This document shows positions 49,752 through 61,523 of a stretch of DNA of 64,000 nucleotides, one piece after another. A program made the position numbers and the translations under genes. The DNA is taken from contig SRSI01000048.1 of the NCBI GenBank assembly GCA_005656395.1, forward strand, positions 992,001 to 1,056,000, in the 5' to 3' direction. The stretch's first letter is position 1. Every line of letters begins with the position of its first letter. The notes beneath the pieces are model-generated. The model was not told where the DNA came from and ran no database searches. It saw nothing but the letters and a program-made list of their open reading frames with translations. Source of the stretch: Strongyloides papillosus. Lineage: Eukaryota > Nematoda > Chromadorea > Rhabditida > Strongyloididae.

Positions 49752-52680
49752 CCAATATGTGGATAGTAAGAAGCTTTAAAAAGACAGGAATTAATGTTTT
49801 TGAATTCTAAAAATAGTAAAATCAAATAGATAAAAATTGTTATTGACAACAGTGTCATAATGGTTTTAATAAAAAAATAATTATTTATCGTTAAAAATTG
49901 TTGTAGGGAGGAAGGGGAAAAGTGTAAGTATTTGAGAAGTTTTTATTTTATTGGATAATTCAAATGTTAATTACAAAAATACAAATAATAATTGGTATAA
50001 AATATCTTTAAAAAGTGAAAAGAATAGTTTACGATTTTATTCATGAACGTACTTTGATATCTATAATGTTTTAATCTTTGAATGAAACATTTGTGTAAAT
50101 ATTATTTTCAAACTTATAATTTATGATAAAAATTTACAAAGTTTTTACATTTTTGAATAACAATATTATTTTCATAATATATCTGTAATTATATTAAATA
50201 ATTAATTTAAATTAACAGTTTACTTACAATTAAATAATCAAAATGATATCAATATTAAAGAAAAAAAATCATTAAAAGTACAAATTCTTATTTATTTTAT
50301 AAATATTTCGAAGGTGTGAGATGAAAAAACATTTTAAAATAACGAATGATTAGTAATTAAAAAGTATTATCACTTTTTTTAAAACATGAATTTACCTGAT
50401 GATAGTTCTTGATTTACATAAGATTATTTTTTTTCTTATTTTTTAAATTATACCAGTTTTTATGGGTATTGAACAAAATTATTTAACAAAATAATTAATT
50501 ATAAAATTATACTATTTAAATGATTAAAATATTAGGGATCATTTTTTTATCCAAAAACTTTGTTATTCTATCACAAAAAAATTTTTGATTTTTTATATCA
50601 AATATAATACTTTTTTAATCAGAGTAACAGTAAAATATGTTTTTATTTTTATTACATTGAAAATATAATTTTTATCTTATCTTCTTATTAATTTTAATTC
50701 ACTTAATCTTTATATATAAATTTAATGTATTATACAAGAAAATTTTTTGAAATTTAGTATAATCTTTTTTACTTTCAATATATAAATTACTATTTTTTTT
50801 TACCAAATACCAATTCAATTAATATTTGACCATTAAAAGTACATTTGAAAGTTATAATTAACTTATAGCGAAATAAAAACATTGAATTTTTGTGTTTTAA
50901 GGACATTAAACTATTCACAAATTAAAAAACAAAAATTTCTGCAAAACCTATTAATCACGTACATATAATCTAATAAACAAAAAAAATTTAATTTCTTTTT
51001 TTTTCTAGAAATTATTCTTGTAAAAGACTCTAAATATATTCTTGAAAATATGTTAATGTCTAATGAACTTTATATTACGGTAATTAAATCACGATATATA
51101 AACATTTACTAATAAAATAATTGAAATACTTAGCAAAAACAATCTTTGTTTATAATTTTTTAATTAAAAAACTTAACTATCAAAAACAAAATAAAAGATA
51201 TAAAATAGTTGTTTTTCTATTGTTTTTTTTATTCATACTACAATTCAGGATTATTTATGTTTATGAAAAATGTATTATGACCTATAAATAATAAGAGTCC
51301 TATTAAAATAATTTTATAACTTAAAACTTTTTATGCACATAATATGTTTTTACGAAAAGTAAAATATATTTTTTATTAGAAAAAAATTTATAAATGTAAA
51401 CGATTATTCACAAAGTAGCATTACTAAAACTTAAGATTATTTATTACACTATGGATGAATTTAACTATAGAAATACGAATGAATATAATTTTATCAATAC
51501 AGATAACTATGAGTATTACTATTATTATGATCCATCGGACTATGTAGCACCTGTCTCTCCAAGTCCACCAAAATTGACAAAAATTGAAGTTGGATTAATT
51601 CATTTAATTTTGCCATTAATTTTTGTTGTTCTTCAAAGTTTGATATTAATAGTAAGTATTTAAATTTTAAACTACAATTGTTTTTTAGGCATTTTACAGA
51701 CACAGTAAAACTTTTGAAAGTATGTCTTATAAAATAATGAAACATCAGGGACAAATATTGTTAATTCAACAACTTGGACATTTTTGTACATCTTATATAT
51801 TAATTTTTAGTATAGATCCAAAATCATTGTTTGTCTCAGTTATAGGATCAATGATAAATGGATGCTACATTGGTAATGTTATGTTCATCCTTCTTCTGAC
51901 AATAAATCGTTTACTTATAATGTATAAAAACAATGCTCTTCCAGTTTATGTAAATGAAATTTTTAGATTTGGCATATTTTTATGCTACCTCTGTACAATT
52001 TCTTTTTTTATATTTTTTTTGTTTCCATCAAATAGAATAGTATTTGATTTAACATACTTTGATTGGTATTCATCAGAATATATAGATAGAGGTATAGGAA
52101 GTGAGGTTTTTATATTTATACAAAATCGAATTATTCTTATCACTTTGGGAATTGCATCCATTTTATATTTATTAATATTTCTAAGAATTACTTATTTAAG
52201 ATTATTATCAAGTAATTCTATTATTATTCCTGAAGATGCTAAATTTTTACTATATGCAATATTAAACTTTTTCTCAATAGTTTTCTTAGAAATTGCATGG
52301 AGCAAATTAAGTTTTTATTTTAGTTATAGTGATGGTCTTATTATAGTACCACAAATTCTGTATATTTTTGTGTCTGGAAGTAATACAATATTCACATTTT
52401 GTTTTGTGAGGTGAGTTTTTTTCTTCTATAATGTTATTATATTGTTTTTAGCCAGGTTCGAAAAAGTATTTTTCGTTGTGTTAAACTAAGAAAACAAACA
52501 ACAACAACAACTAAAGTTCGAATGATTAGGTATTAGTAATTTATTTGTAACTAAAAATTATTATAATGTGTACTTTAGAAAGTGATGAATAATGGATAAG
52601 TAATTAAAATGTTTTTGTATTAATAATTTAACAAATTCATTTTTTTTAAATAAATAAGTCATTTTAAAAGTTATAATTAG
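49752..52680 (+). repeat. Tandem array unit 4 (about 2.93 kb, right end cut short)
   Basis: Last unit. Homology to the other units runs to about 52680 and then stops, so it lacks the final 250 bp or so found in units 1-3. Confidence 0.8.
51451..52536 (+). CDS. SRT-like 7TM chemoreceptor, copy 4 (335 aa, 3 exons)
   Basis: Exons 51451-51651, 51689-52410 and 52452-52536. Intact. Its loop after TM3 (MYKNNALPVYVNEIF) and the loop after TM4 (SSEYIDRGIGSEVF) differ from the other copies. Exon 3 is one codon longer and has an extra ACA repeat (KQTTTTTKVRMIRY). Confidence 0.85.
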
Positions 52681-53476
52681 AATATACGAGTTAATTAAAA
52701 ATTAGACGTTATAATAAATAATTAAAAAGCATATCGATGTCGTTTAAAAATTTTGATGTATTAGTTACTGTAACTTGTTAAAAGTTGTTTTTGTATTGTA
52801 AAAAAAATTTAAAAGATATTTTTCATTTTCAAAAACAATCTATTAACCATAATTACTAAAGCAACCCACGTTCACTAGAAGTAATATATCAAAACAAGTA
52901 TCACTACAGTAAGAGAATGATTAAAATATTTATCAATTAAAGTTTATTTTTTCAAAAGTAGAAAGTAATAAAAAACATATTTTCTATTCCATTTATCTAA
53001 CATTCTATACAAGTATTTTCAATTAATCGATAAACTTTATTACGCTTCTTGAAAATTATTATGAAATTAGATTATGTGAATACCTTTATAATTTTATGAA
53101 AATTCTGATGACAATAACAACACAATCAAAAGAATATATAATTTTTTTATTTAAGTAACTTAATAATATAGTAAAAAATATTAATTCATTGGAAAATAAA
53201 GCTCTTATGATTTAAAATCAATAGAAAATTTTCTTAATTGTTGGGATATAGAAAATTTAGATTCTTATTGTTATAAATAATTTACTAATCAAAAGGTGTT
53301 TCTTACAATTATGTACTATTAATTTTAACATTTTCTAAAGGCAAACAGTTGGAAATATTTAATTACTTCAAAGTAGTATTTTAAAAGTATTTAAATGACA
53401 AAACATAAGGAATAAGATATACTTTATTAATTAAATAGTTTAATTATGAAAAATAGTTTTATTTGTGGCATAAAAT
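52681..53476. other. Spacer between the array and the fifth receptor
   Basis: About 0.8 kb without obvious array homology or any gene. Confidence 0.5.
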
Positions 53477-54551
53477 ATGGAATATTACTTGGAAGATGAA
53501 TTAGCATACTCCGATTATAATAACCTAACTAGTGGTGAGTTACAAGAAATTTACAGAAGACTCCATCCAACTGTACCGGTTTTTATAAAAAATCTATCAC
53601 AAGTTGATATAGGAATTATCCATCTTACTCTATCTGTTTCTTTTTTTATTTTTCAACTTCTAATATTTACAGTATGTTTACAAGATTATTTATATTTCAA
53701 AAATTGTAGAGTTTTTATAACAAAAAAGAGCTCTTTAAAAATACATGTTTCTATGTTATTTTTCACCATGGACTTTTGTCATGTATTCAACAGATCTGTC
53801 ACATTATAACTGCAATTCTTACTATATTAAGAATGGAAAACATAGAAACTTTATTTATGATAATTGGAGCATTATTAACCTCCACATACATTGGCAGTGT
53901 ATTGTTTATCCTTCTCCTAACAATAAATCGTTTTGCTATCATTTACAATATAACTATATCTCATGAAGAACAAAAAAGGAAATTTTATTTTATTGTTATC
54001 TTTATTCTTTATACATGGGTGATAGGATTATTTGTATTTTATATTCATCCACAATTTAATGTGACTTTTGATTTCGAAGAATATCAATGGCAATATGTAA
54101 ATTCAGAAGATGGTGATATAGGTTTTCAAATGGAAAATAAAACAATATTAACATCTTTAGGAATATCATTTATTTTACAAATGTGTATAATTTTTAAAAT
54201 ATTTTCACTTCGTTTTTATGCCAAAAAAAGAGTAATATTTGTTGCTGAAGATTTTAAAATTGTGATTCATGCATTTTTGTGTTTTGTAACAACACTTTTT
54301 CTAGAATTAATATGGGACGGGGTGTTTTTTGAGTTTGATGTGCATGGAATCGAAGTAATTGTACCACAAATTTTGTATATATTTAGCTCTGTTTCAAATA
54401 GTATCTTTGTTTTATTTTTTGTAAGGTAAGTTAAATAAATTTTATGTTAAATCTATTATTTTTAAGAGAAATTCGCGAAAATACAATATTTTTTAAATCT
54501 TGTAGAAAGAATAAAAATATCAAATTTAAAAGTATCGTTAAACGTATTTAG
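53477..54551 (+). CDS. Diverged SRT-like 7TM chemoreceptor, copy 5 (331 aa, 3 exons)
   Basis: Exons 53477-53671, 53710-54425 and 54467-54551. Introns are 38 and 41 nt, at the same codon positions as in the four-copy array. It keeps STYIGSVLFILLLTINRFAI (TM3), EDFKIVIHAFLCF (TM6) and VPQILYIFSSVSNSIF (TM7), but is only distantly similar elsewhere. It is therefore an older duplicate outside the recently amplified unit. No stops or frameshifts. Presumed sensory GPCR. Confidence 0.85.
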
Positions 54552-54982
54552 ATGACAAGTGTATGATAAAAAAAGAAGTTCCATAAATTCTTAAAATGAC
54601 TTAATAATGTCTAGATATATTTTTAAATCATCAATCATTATGATGCAGTATAATATTTTGGTCAATTATTATTTAAAAAAAAGAATTTACTCAAAAGCTT
54701 TTATAGAAAATATTTTTTAAAATATAATATTTGTAGATTTAATCTGTTGTCATAATTTTTTGAAGTAACTTATAAAGCAAAAAATGTAAAACAATAATTT
54801 CTTCTACAATAAATAAGTAATATTACAAATGATCATAAATTTGAAATATTTTCGTAGATCATTATCTTTTTTCCTCATATCAATGATAATATTTATCAAA
54901 TTAGAATAAAAAATATTCAAATTTCTAGTAATAACGGCCATTATAAAAGGTTTATCAATTTGAGAAAAGGACAGTTTTAAGA
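54552..54982. other. Intergenic, AT-rich
   Basis: About 430 bp, nothing recognised. Confidence 0.55.
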
Positions 54983-55332
54983 ATGATGTCTTCTACCAAG
55001 TCATTATCAAATCTTAACAATAGAGAATACTCTCTTTACCAGGACAAAGATTTGTACTTAGACCTTCTTAATTTACGTTTAACAGAATCAAAAGTAACTT
55101 TTGATAAAGGAGAACAAATGACTCCATTAATGTTAAACGCCTTTTGCCGTGCTCCTGTACGACCAATTTTACGTCGTTCTAGAATTAAGCGTAAGTTAAG
55201 AGTTATAAATTTTTAAAGTACATTCCTATATTTTTAGCTCAAAATGAATTTATGCGAAGCAGATGCCTATTTCAATCTTCTAATATCATGCCAGCTGTTT
55301 CAGGAGATGCTGAGAACGTGCAAAAGAAATAA
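54983..55332 (+). CDS. Small basic protein of unknown function (100 aa, 2 exons)
   Basis: Exon 1 is 54983-55190 and exon 2 is 55238-55332. The 47 nt intron (GTAAGT..TTTTAG) joins RSRIK to PQNEFM. There is no signal peptide or membrane span. The basic segment (RPILRRSRIK) could direct it to the nucleus. Met1 and Met2 are adjacent, so the start may be either. I recognise no family. The splice frame and a normal stop support it as real. Confidence 0.6.
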
Positions 55333-56034
55333 TAATACTTTCATTATCCCTATAAATATAAATAAATCATTATTCTTAACCTTTATATAAAATTAATAAA
55401 TGCTTATGGAGTAAAAAACATTTTCTGGCAACATTTTATCTAATATTATTACTGTGATAAGAGTTTTTTTAATAAATAAAATTGTAATATACAAAATTAT
55501 TTAGTGAAATCAAATAATTGAAAGTAATTAAGGATCACAAAATATTCAAATTTCGACAAAATTTAAGTTAAATTCCAACTTCTCAAATTTCGCAATGATT
55601 TAATGAAAATTACAGTTCTTTTACTACTAGTTTTTTGTCTAAAATAATCAAAGAAATTATGGCTATAAGTTATTTTACCACCAATTTGTACTTTTCCAGA
55701 TGACAATACTCTCGACTCTTGAAATGATCAATTTACAATAAAAGAATCGCACTTTGGAATTTTATACCTTAATGAATAAAACTTCAGAAATAATATATTG
55801 GAAATGAGTTTATTTTAGCAACTTTAAAAGAATAGAAGTTTGTTTTGTGTTAATGCCTTGGTGTCACAACAAAGTAATTATGCAGGAATTATCTGGGAAA
55901 AAATAGATCTTATGTACATACTTTGTTCCTTTTTTCAATGTCTTTTCATTTTGTATTGTGTTGACTATTTGAACACAAAACTAACTATATTTTTTATTTA
56001 GTTTGATTAGATAACTTCACATTATATTTCAACA
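55333..56034. other. Intergenic
   Basis: About 700 bp, somewhat less AT-rich than average. No gene or RNA could be supported. Confidence 0.5.
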
Positions 56035-56612
56035 ATGGCAGAGGGAGAACAGAGGAATAGTGAAATGATGATCGAGATACTACGAAATATACGCGATTCC
56101 ATTTCTGTAATAATACATGAATTAAATAAAGTAAAAAAAAGTTTAGAAGCAAGTGAAAAGAAATATATTCTACATATTAAAAAAGTTAAAAACACAAATC
56201 ACAAGGTATATTGTTAATTACTACTCCATTAAGAAATTTTTTTTAGGATTGTATATTGAATATGGTAAAGATCCTTGCTGTAAGTCGACATTTTTTTGAA
56301 AAAATTCGAATGATTAAAGCTATCCTACGATCTGTTTCTCTCGAGTCTTCATCATGGATTAGACGAATGTCGTCCAATCACACGATGAGACCTTCGGCAA
56401 TAGCTATAAAAAAGATGCAGAAAAAAATTAATATTGCTCAAAAGCACATACCTTCTATAAATTTTTTAAATGTATTTAGTATGATGGAAACGAAAGAAGA
56501 AATAACCAGTGATAAGATTGATAATATATTTGAAGGTTTTGAAGATTATGAAGAATTGGAAAGTATTCTTGAAAAATTTTTAGTTGATCTAGGAATTAAA
56601 GTGGAAGCTTAA
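56035..56612 (+). CDS. Divergent CHMP2-like ESCRT-III protein, C-terminally short (178 aa, 2 exons)
   Basis: Exon 1 is 56035-56205 and exon 2 is 56247-56612. The 41 nt intron is GTATAT..TTTTAG. The order of motifs follows CHMP2: HELNKVKKSLEASEKKYIL (about residues 28-46; CHMP2 has RELDRERQKLETQEKK), KVKNTN then DCILNMVKILAVSRH (CHMP2 MDAVRIMAKDLVRTR), a MRPSAIAIKKMQKKIN stretch (MGTMNRQL region), METKEEITSDKIDNIF (MDMKEEMMNDAIDDAM) and ESILEKFLVDLGI (SDAVVSQVLDELGL). ESCRT-III subunits polymerise on membranes for scission. Here the membrane-inserting N-terminus is replaced by a polar MAEGEQRNSE, and the protein stops right after helix 5, so the MIT-interacting tail that recruits VPS4 is missing. 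It is probably a specialised paralogue and not the core CHMP2. Confidence 0.65.
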
Positions 56613-56841
56613 TTTATTCATTTCCGATAATTTAATTATAGTTATTAAAAGGCGAAATATTTAATTATTGATTATTTTAAAAACTTAAAAAACAACAACA
56701 AATAATCGTAGAGGCAAAACATTTTGTTTTAATAGATAATTGATGTAGAAATAAATAATAGAAGTTATTTTTATTAATAATTTTTCTATCCTATATTGTA
56801 AAATTAAAACAATAAGATGTATAACAAAAAACAATTAATAT

Positions 56842-57701
56842 TTATTGTGAAGCACCTTTACTGAGATTAACGAATAATTTTCCAGCTGCCAACCTACATG
56901 CTAATTCCATTTCTTCTATATCATGACACCATTCTACATTTCCCCATACATGTGATTGGTATATTTGTTCTACTCTCGAAGCTTCAACTGCCTTCTCAAT
57001 ATTTATTGCATTCTCAGTTGCAGCCACTGAAAGTAAAATTGATTTTAATGCTTCAACAGAATATTGATATCCAGTTAACTGCCAAAAGTTAAAATTATTA
57101 AAATATTCTCTTAAATTTCCATCTGTCTTAGGTGAAATTTCAGGTAAGTCAAATAAAGTTTCTGTTGGCTTAAAGTCAACACTGAATTTTTTATTTACCC
57201 AATCAATTACTGGCAACCAATATTCTTTTTCCTTATTATACAATTTTTCAGGTTCAGTAGAGACGTACAATACAGTATCGGTTGGAGCATATTCCATTAT
57301 ACTATCAATTATGTTTTCTTTTGTTTGATGGAAAGGATTATCCATTGCAGTAAAAGCTAGACCCGTTAAACGCATATTGGTCATATTTAGTGTTTCTAAT
57401 TGTGAATCAAATTCATGAGCTATTGCTTCTGCTAATGGTTCTGTTGGTAACTACAATGACAAAAATAAAGTACATTGAGAAAAACAATTAAATTTACCTT
57501 TAAAACATTCTGACCTAAAGTTTTAACTTTTCTTTTATCAAGAAAAACAATAAATTTATTCTCATCTTCAGTATCTTTTGTAACAGTAACACTTTTGTAG
57601 AAACGTTTAGGACGGTTAAATATTGATGTCCCTCTGTTTTGATAGAAATTTATGCTTTTGGCAAAATTAATGAATTTTAATGAAGATAAACGAGAATTCA
57701 T
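56842..57701 (-). CDS. ATPAF2: ATPAF2/Atp12, F1-ATPase assembly chaperone (270 aa, 2 exons)
   Basis: Exon 1 is 57701-57498 and exon 2 is 57450-56842. The 47 nt intron is GTAAAT..TTGTAG. Atp12 binds the F1 alpha subunit in the mitochondrial matrix before hexamer formation. The N-terminal 35 or so residues are basic and hydroxylated, with few acidic residues, as in a mitochondrial presequence (MNSRLSSLKFINFAKS). RFYKSVTV and the FIVFLDKRKVKTLG then LPTEPLAEAIAHEF blocks are the Atp12 signature, followed by MRLTGLAFTAMD and the C-terminal EASRVEQIYQSHVWGNVEW with DIEEMELACRLAAG. Length is near the human 289. Confidence 0.95.
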
Positions 57702-57841
57702 AATTAACAGAAAAATGCTTTCTTAAAAATTTAAAATTTCCTTTATTTTAAATGTGGAATAACGCATCTTTATAAAATATAAAAATGATAAGTGGTAACT
57801 GTGAAATAAATACAAAGAATTATACAAGTAAAAATAATTTA

Positions 57842-60468
57842 CTATTCATCGTCATCATCCTCAATCATTTTCCTTCTTTTCGAAGGTCTCTGAGAAGAAT
57901 CCTCCATTTCCTCATTGTGTTCGTCATCACTCTCCTCAAATAACGATCTCTTTTTATTGTAAATAAGGAATAAATCCTCAGGCTTGATTTCATTTGGTTT
58001 GTCTCTATACTCCTCATCAGAATCATTTTCTCTACTATCATCACTTTGATCTTCATCATCACCTACAAAATAAAATAAAACCAAACAATTATAAAAAAAA
58101 CTTACTTAAGAATTGTGACGTATCATGGTTTCCATCAGCATCTTCATTATGTTGACTATCAAGTTTTTCCATTACATCATCGACTTCCTCTACGTCACTG
58201 GTATCTTCTATTACAACTCTACTAATCTTTTTTTTCAATTTCTCAACAACGTCCTTTGCTTCTTTTTCTTCAAGCACCTTTTCTTCGTTTTCACTGTTAT
58301 AAAAGTGTTCTCCGTCTTCGCTGTCATTAGGATGTTCTTCATTTTCTTTTTCTTCAAAATCTTCTTCATTCTCCAAATTTCTCTTCTTTGTTTTCTTTTT
58401 TCTGGTCTTAACAGGTTTTGAAATTTGATTCAAAAATGTTGAATCACTAACACCAAATAGGTGATATTCTTCTATGTGTATCATAAGTCTTTTTTGGAAA
58501 TTTTCCAAAACTGGAAGCATTTGCAAATTTCTAGATTCTCTTTTACTAGTATAAATCCACTTCCTTAGACAAACGAATAATCTAGCTTCAAAAAAGAAAA
58601 TCATCTTCCTTAAACCAAATGATGAGTAGTATACTACTGTAATTAAATTGTGCAACTCAGTTGGAGTAATCTTTTCATTGAAAGTTAAGATAAAGTTTAT
58701 AATACATCGAGCTATAAATTTACTGTAAAATTGACCCATTAAATCATAGACTTCTATCAATTCATTTCTAACTTCAAGAGCATCATTTCTTTCTATCTGT
58801 CCACAATATCCTCCATTCTCATTGATAAATTTTGCCATTTTAAAATAAACACTTGTTAATGAAAACAATGATACACAAAATTGTTGTGACGATAAATGTT
58901 TATCCATATATTGATAAATTTTTATGAACGATTTAAGGTAACTGTGAAAATACAAGTCATATATTAATGACCTATATTCACCTTCGTTTCTTTCTTTTAA
59001 ATTTGGAATCCTATACAGTGCTTCTTTTAAAATATTTAAGATATATTTACACTTTTCTCTAACAAAATTAGTTTTTGGTTTCTCATACTTACTCATTTCG
59101 CCAATTACCCTCTCGGTCCAAATTTCAATATTTTCAAATGTCATAAAATCATATTGGAACAACCATGGTACATTGTCTAGTCTGGATATCTTTAGCATAA
59201 ACCACTGTAAACGCAAGTAATTGACTTCAACACCCGATAAATCTGCTTTTAAATCACACCAAGAAACAATATCAGAATAAGCATAGCGTTGAAAATCGAA
59301 TCCAGATAATGTAAGCATTTTTATAAGATCATAAATTCTGGTATATACCTTGTCCGTCAAAGATAAGGATCTTCCACCTTCCTCGACTGGTAACATATTT
59401 GACGACCGTTGGAAAGTTTTAAAATTATTTTGCTTTACAATTGAATCCATGGTATTTCCTTCAATTTTATTAACAATTTTTGCTCTACCCGATTTTGTGA
59501 AATGATTCATATCAACAAACGTTCCAGGAAACCTTCCACTCATAACAACACGACGACGTTGACTATGTTTTTTCCTGTCGGCTTCTTCTACCAATGGAAA
59601 CAGTGGATCTTTATCATCTGGAAGTGGTTTTGTTTTCCTAGGTTCAACAGCTCCTTCTATCGACTTGACCAATTCTTTTATATTAACAGCCATAGGGAGT
59701 TGTTCCAATCTTTCTTCCTTTTTTCTCTTTGTAACTTCTGCCTTTACCACAGAACTTGGGTCAACACCCTTAAATATTTCACCAAGAATATGAATAAACA
59801 TATACATATCGCTCTTATAACCACTGCTTTTTGAATATTTATATATTGTTTCCACGATATTAGACTCAATCATCTTACTTATCAGCACTCTTTCTACTAA
59901 ATTTTTTTCATCAGATGTCATACATTTTGGATTTGTCGATACGATTAACTGGAGCAAATGAAAGGCATTTTCTTTAATTGCTATACTTATATCAGATTTC
60001 TCTTCTTCGTTAGTAAATGAGACCAAAAAGTCATTCAAATACACCATTACGTCGGAATTAGCAATTGATCGCAGAATATTAGACAAATAACCTTCCCTTG
60101 TTGATAATAATGTTACAGTTTCTGGACTTTTCTGATCCATATGCTCAAAAATTACACTACTAGGTTCCATCAAAGTAATACATATTTTTAAACACATTAA
60201 AAATAAGTCTTTCTTTTCTGAATCCATATGAAGTATTTTCATCATCGGTATTATATCATTCCCAACAATATTGACTTCAGAACATTTTAATAAGATAACT
60301 TTATCATTATCAACTGCTAAATGACGTTTGATCTGATAGAGAGATGCTGTAAAAATAGTATGAAAGTGGTAAATGTTAATAGTTACCTTTGTAAAATGGA
60401 TGAAGTTTATATTGTCCCTCTGAAGAGACACCAAGTTGATTTATTAATTGAATAATTTCAGCATCCAT
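57842..60468 (-). CDS. TIMELESS: TIMELESS/TIM-1, fork-protection factor (847 aa, 3 exons)
   Basis: Exon 1 is 60468-60387, exon 2 is 60346-58106 and exon 3 is 58062-57842. Introns are 40 and 43 nt. The long exon 2 frame can be read further upstream, but the true N-terminus is the 82 nt first exon (MDAEIIQLINQLGVSSEGQY), whose ATG lies one base after a TTTTACAG acceptor. TIMELESS/Tof1 with TIPIN travels with the replisome, pauses forks and supports cohesion. Family landmarks: the armadillo-like N-terminal domain (VGNDIIPMMKIL, CITLMEPSSVIF), the SGRFPGTFVDMNHF..RAKIVNK block (residues about 330-355), and YDLYFHSYLKSFIKIYQYMDK. The tail is acidic and low-complexity with a basic KRRK near the end. 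Shorter than human (1208). Confidence 0.88.
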
Positions 60469-60480
60469 GCTGTAAAACAA
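60469..60480 (-). promoter_or_regulatory. Putative spliced-leader acceptor of the TIMELESS gene
   Basis: On the minus strand the sequence reads TTTTACAG and then C directly before the ATG. It fits a trans-splice acceptor with an almost absent 5' UTR. Confidence 0.45.
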
Positions 60481-60739
60481 TTGAAGATCTAATGAAAATC
60501 ACCTTATTCGTGCCACTAGTAACTCTTCTTTATTTGCCACCTAATTTTATTCCAAAACAATTTCTTAACACGAACTATCCTTACTTAGCGCTAAAATAAC
60601 AAGGAGAAAAGTTGACGAAGTAGGAAGTAACATATACATATTAATTATGAATTTTATTTGCCTTTCAGTGTTGTTTTATAGAAAGAGAAGTTTTAGAAGC
60701 CTGTAGATTTTTTATTTATTAATACATAACTATAACAAA

Positions 60740-60931
60740 TTATTTATAATTTATCGTTTTTTCTTTCTCCATACGTTCTTTTTCATATTTCTCGTATTTG
60801 TCCAGACTTTGTATAGGTATTTCCTGGGTTGGTCTTTCCTTAAGGTATTTATTGGTAATTATTGACATTGAAATAGCAAACACTCCTCCAGCAAATAGTT
60901 GGTATTTAAAAATTGTTGAAGATTTTACCAT
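60740..60931 (-). CDS. Small single-span membrane protein (63 aa)
   Basis: The N-terminal third holds one hydrophobic segment (about 10-27, YQLFAGGVFAISMSIITNKY), followed by a charged helix (LDKYEKYEKERMEKEK). This layout is common among small mitochondrial inner-membrane assembly proteins and SMIM-type proteins, but I cannot assign a family. Single exon with its own ATG and stop, between TIMELESS and the next small gene on the same strand. Confidence 0.55.
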   Translation of the reverse strand: MVKSSTIFKYQLFAGGVFAISMSIITNKYLKERPTQEIPIQSLDKYEKYEKERMEKEKTINYK

Positions 60932-61268
60932 TTTTTAACATCTCCTGAACAGCAGAATGACTTATTTATATAAATATTTTATTTATTGGACCCTAAAATA
61001 GAAACAAATTGATTTCACTGAAATATTAATAGTTTTAATTATCGAAATACAGCGGAAAATACTTTTAGTTATTTCAAATGTCAGTGTAACAATTTTTATT
61101 TATTTTTTGTATAAAAATGCAAGATCTCCAACACGTGGTAAACAAGTAAGATCTGGAAAAGATAACCCTAGATGTAGACTTTTTTTTCAAGCGTATAGAT
61201 TTATTTTAAGATTTCTTGGCTTTTTAAAATTTTTACTATAAAATTACTAACTAATAGTTGTTCAGTGA
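60932..61268. other. Short intergenic stretch
   Basis: About 340 bp between two small minus-strand genes. A less AT-rich segment at about 61115-61190 is unexplained. Confidence 0.5.
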
Positions 61269-61523
61269 TTAGTCACTTTCTGGAACTGAAGAAGTTAAAA
61301 TATCTCCATACCATCTATTAATATCTCTATGTTTGATACGTGTTCCAACTAGTTGGCCATGTGATATAAAATCTTCTGTTGAGTAGTAGAATTTCGCCAA
61401 ACTAGGCACATTCTCATAAGCCTTACGTCTTGTTGATTCGCTCTTTCGGAGAGTTACAAATGTTGCGTATACAGTTGAAAACACCGATGCTTCTATGATT
61501 AAAAAAGCTTTAAAAGATATCAT
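61269..61523 (-). CDS. CEBPZOS-like small mitochondrial membrane protein (84 aa)
   Basis: Starts MISFKAFLIIEASVFSTVYA, a single membrane span, followed by a charged region with PSLAKFYYSTEDF. The spacing FK..L..E...VF..Y and then P.....YY.STE matches what I recall of human CEBPZOS, a small mitochondrial protein of unknown function of about 80 residues. Length and order agree, but the assignment rests on few residues. It is the third of three consecutive minus-strand genes. Confidence 0.6.
   Translation of the reverse strand: MISFKAFLIIEASVFSTVYATFVTLRKSESTRRKAYENVPSLAKFYYSTEDFISHGQLVGTRIKHRDINRWYGDILTSSVPESD

Noticed and set aside
58089..58105. TIMELESS ending in SKFFL at 58089
   Set aside because: That frame runs through a GTAAGT donor into the intron. 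Splicing to 58062 gives the acidic tail and a proper end.
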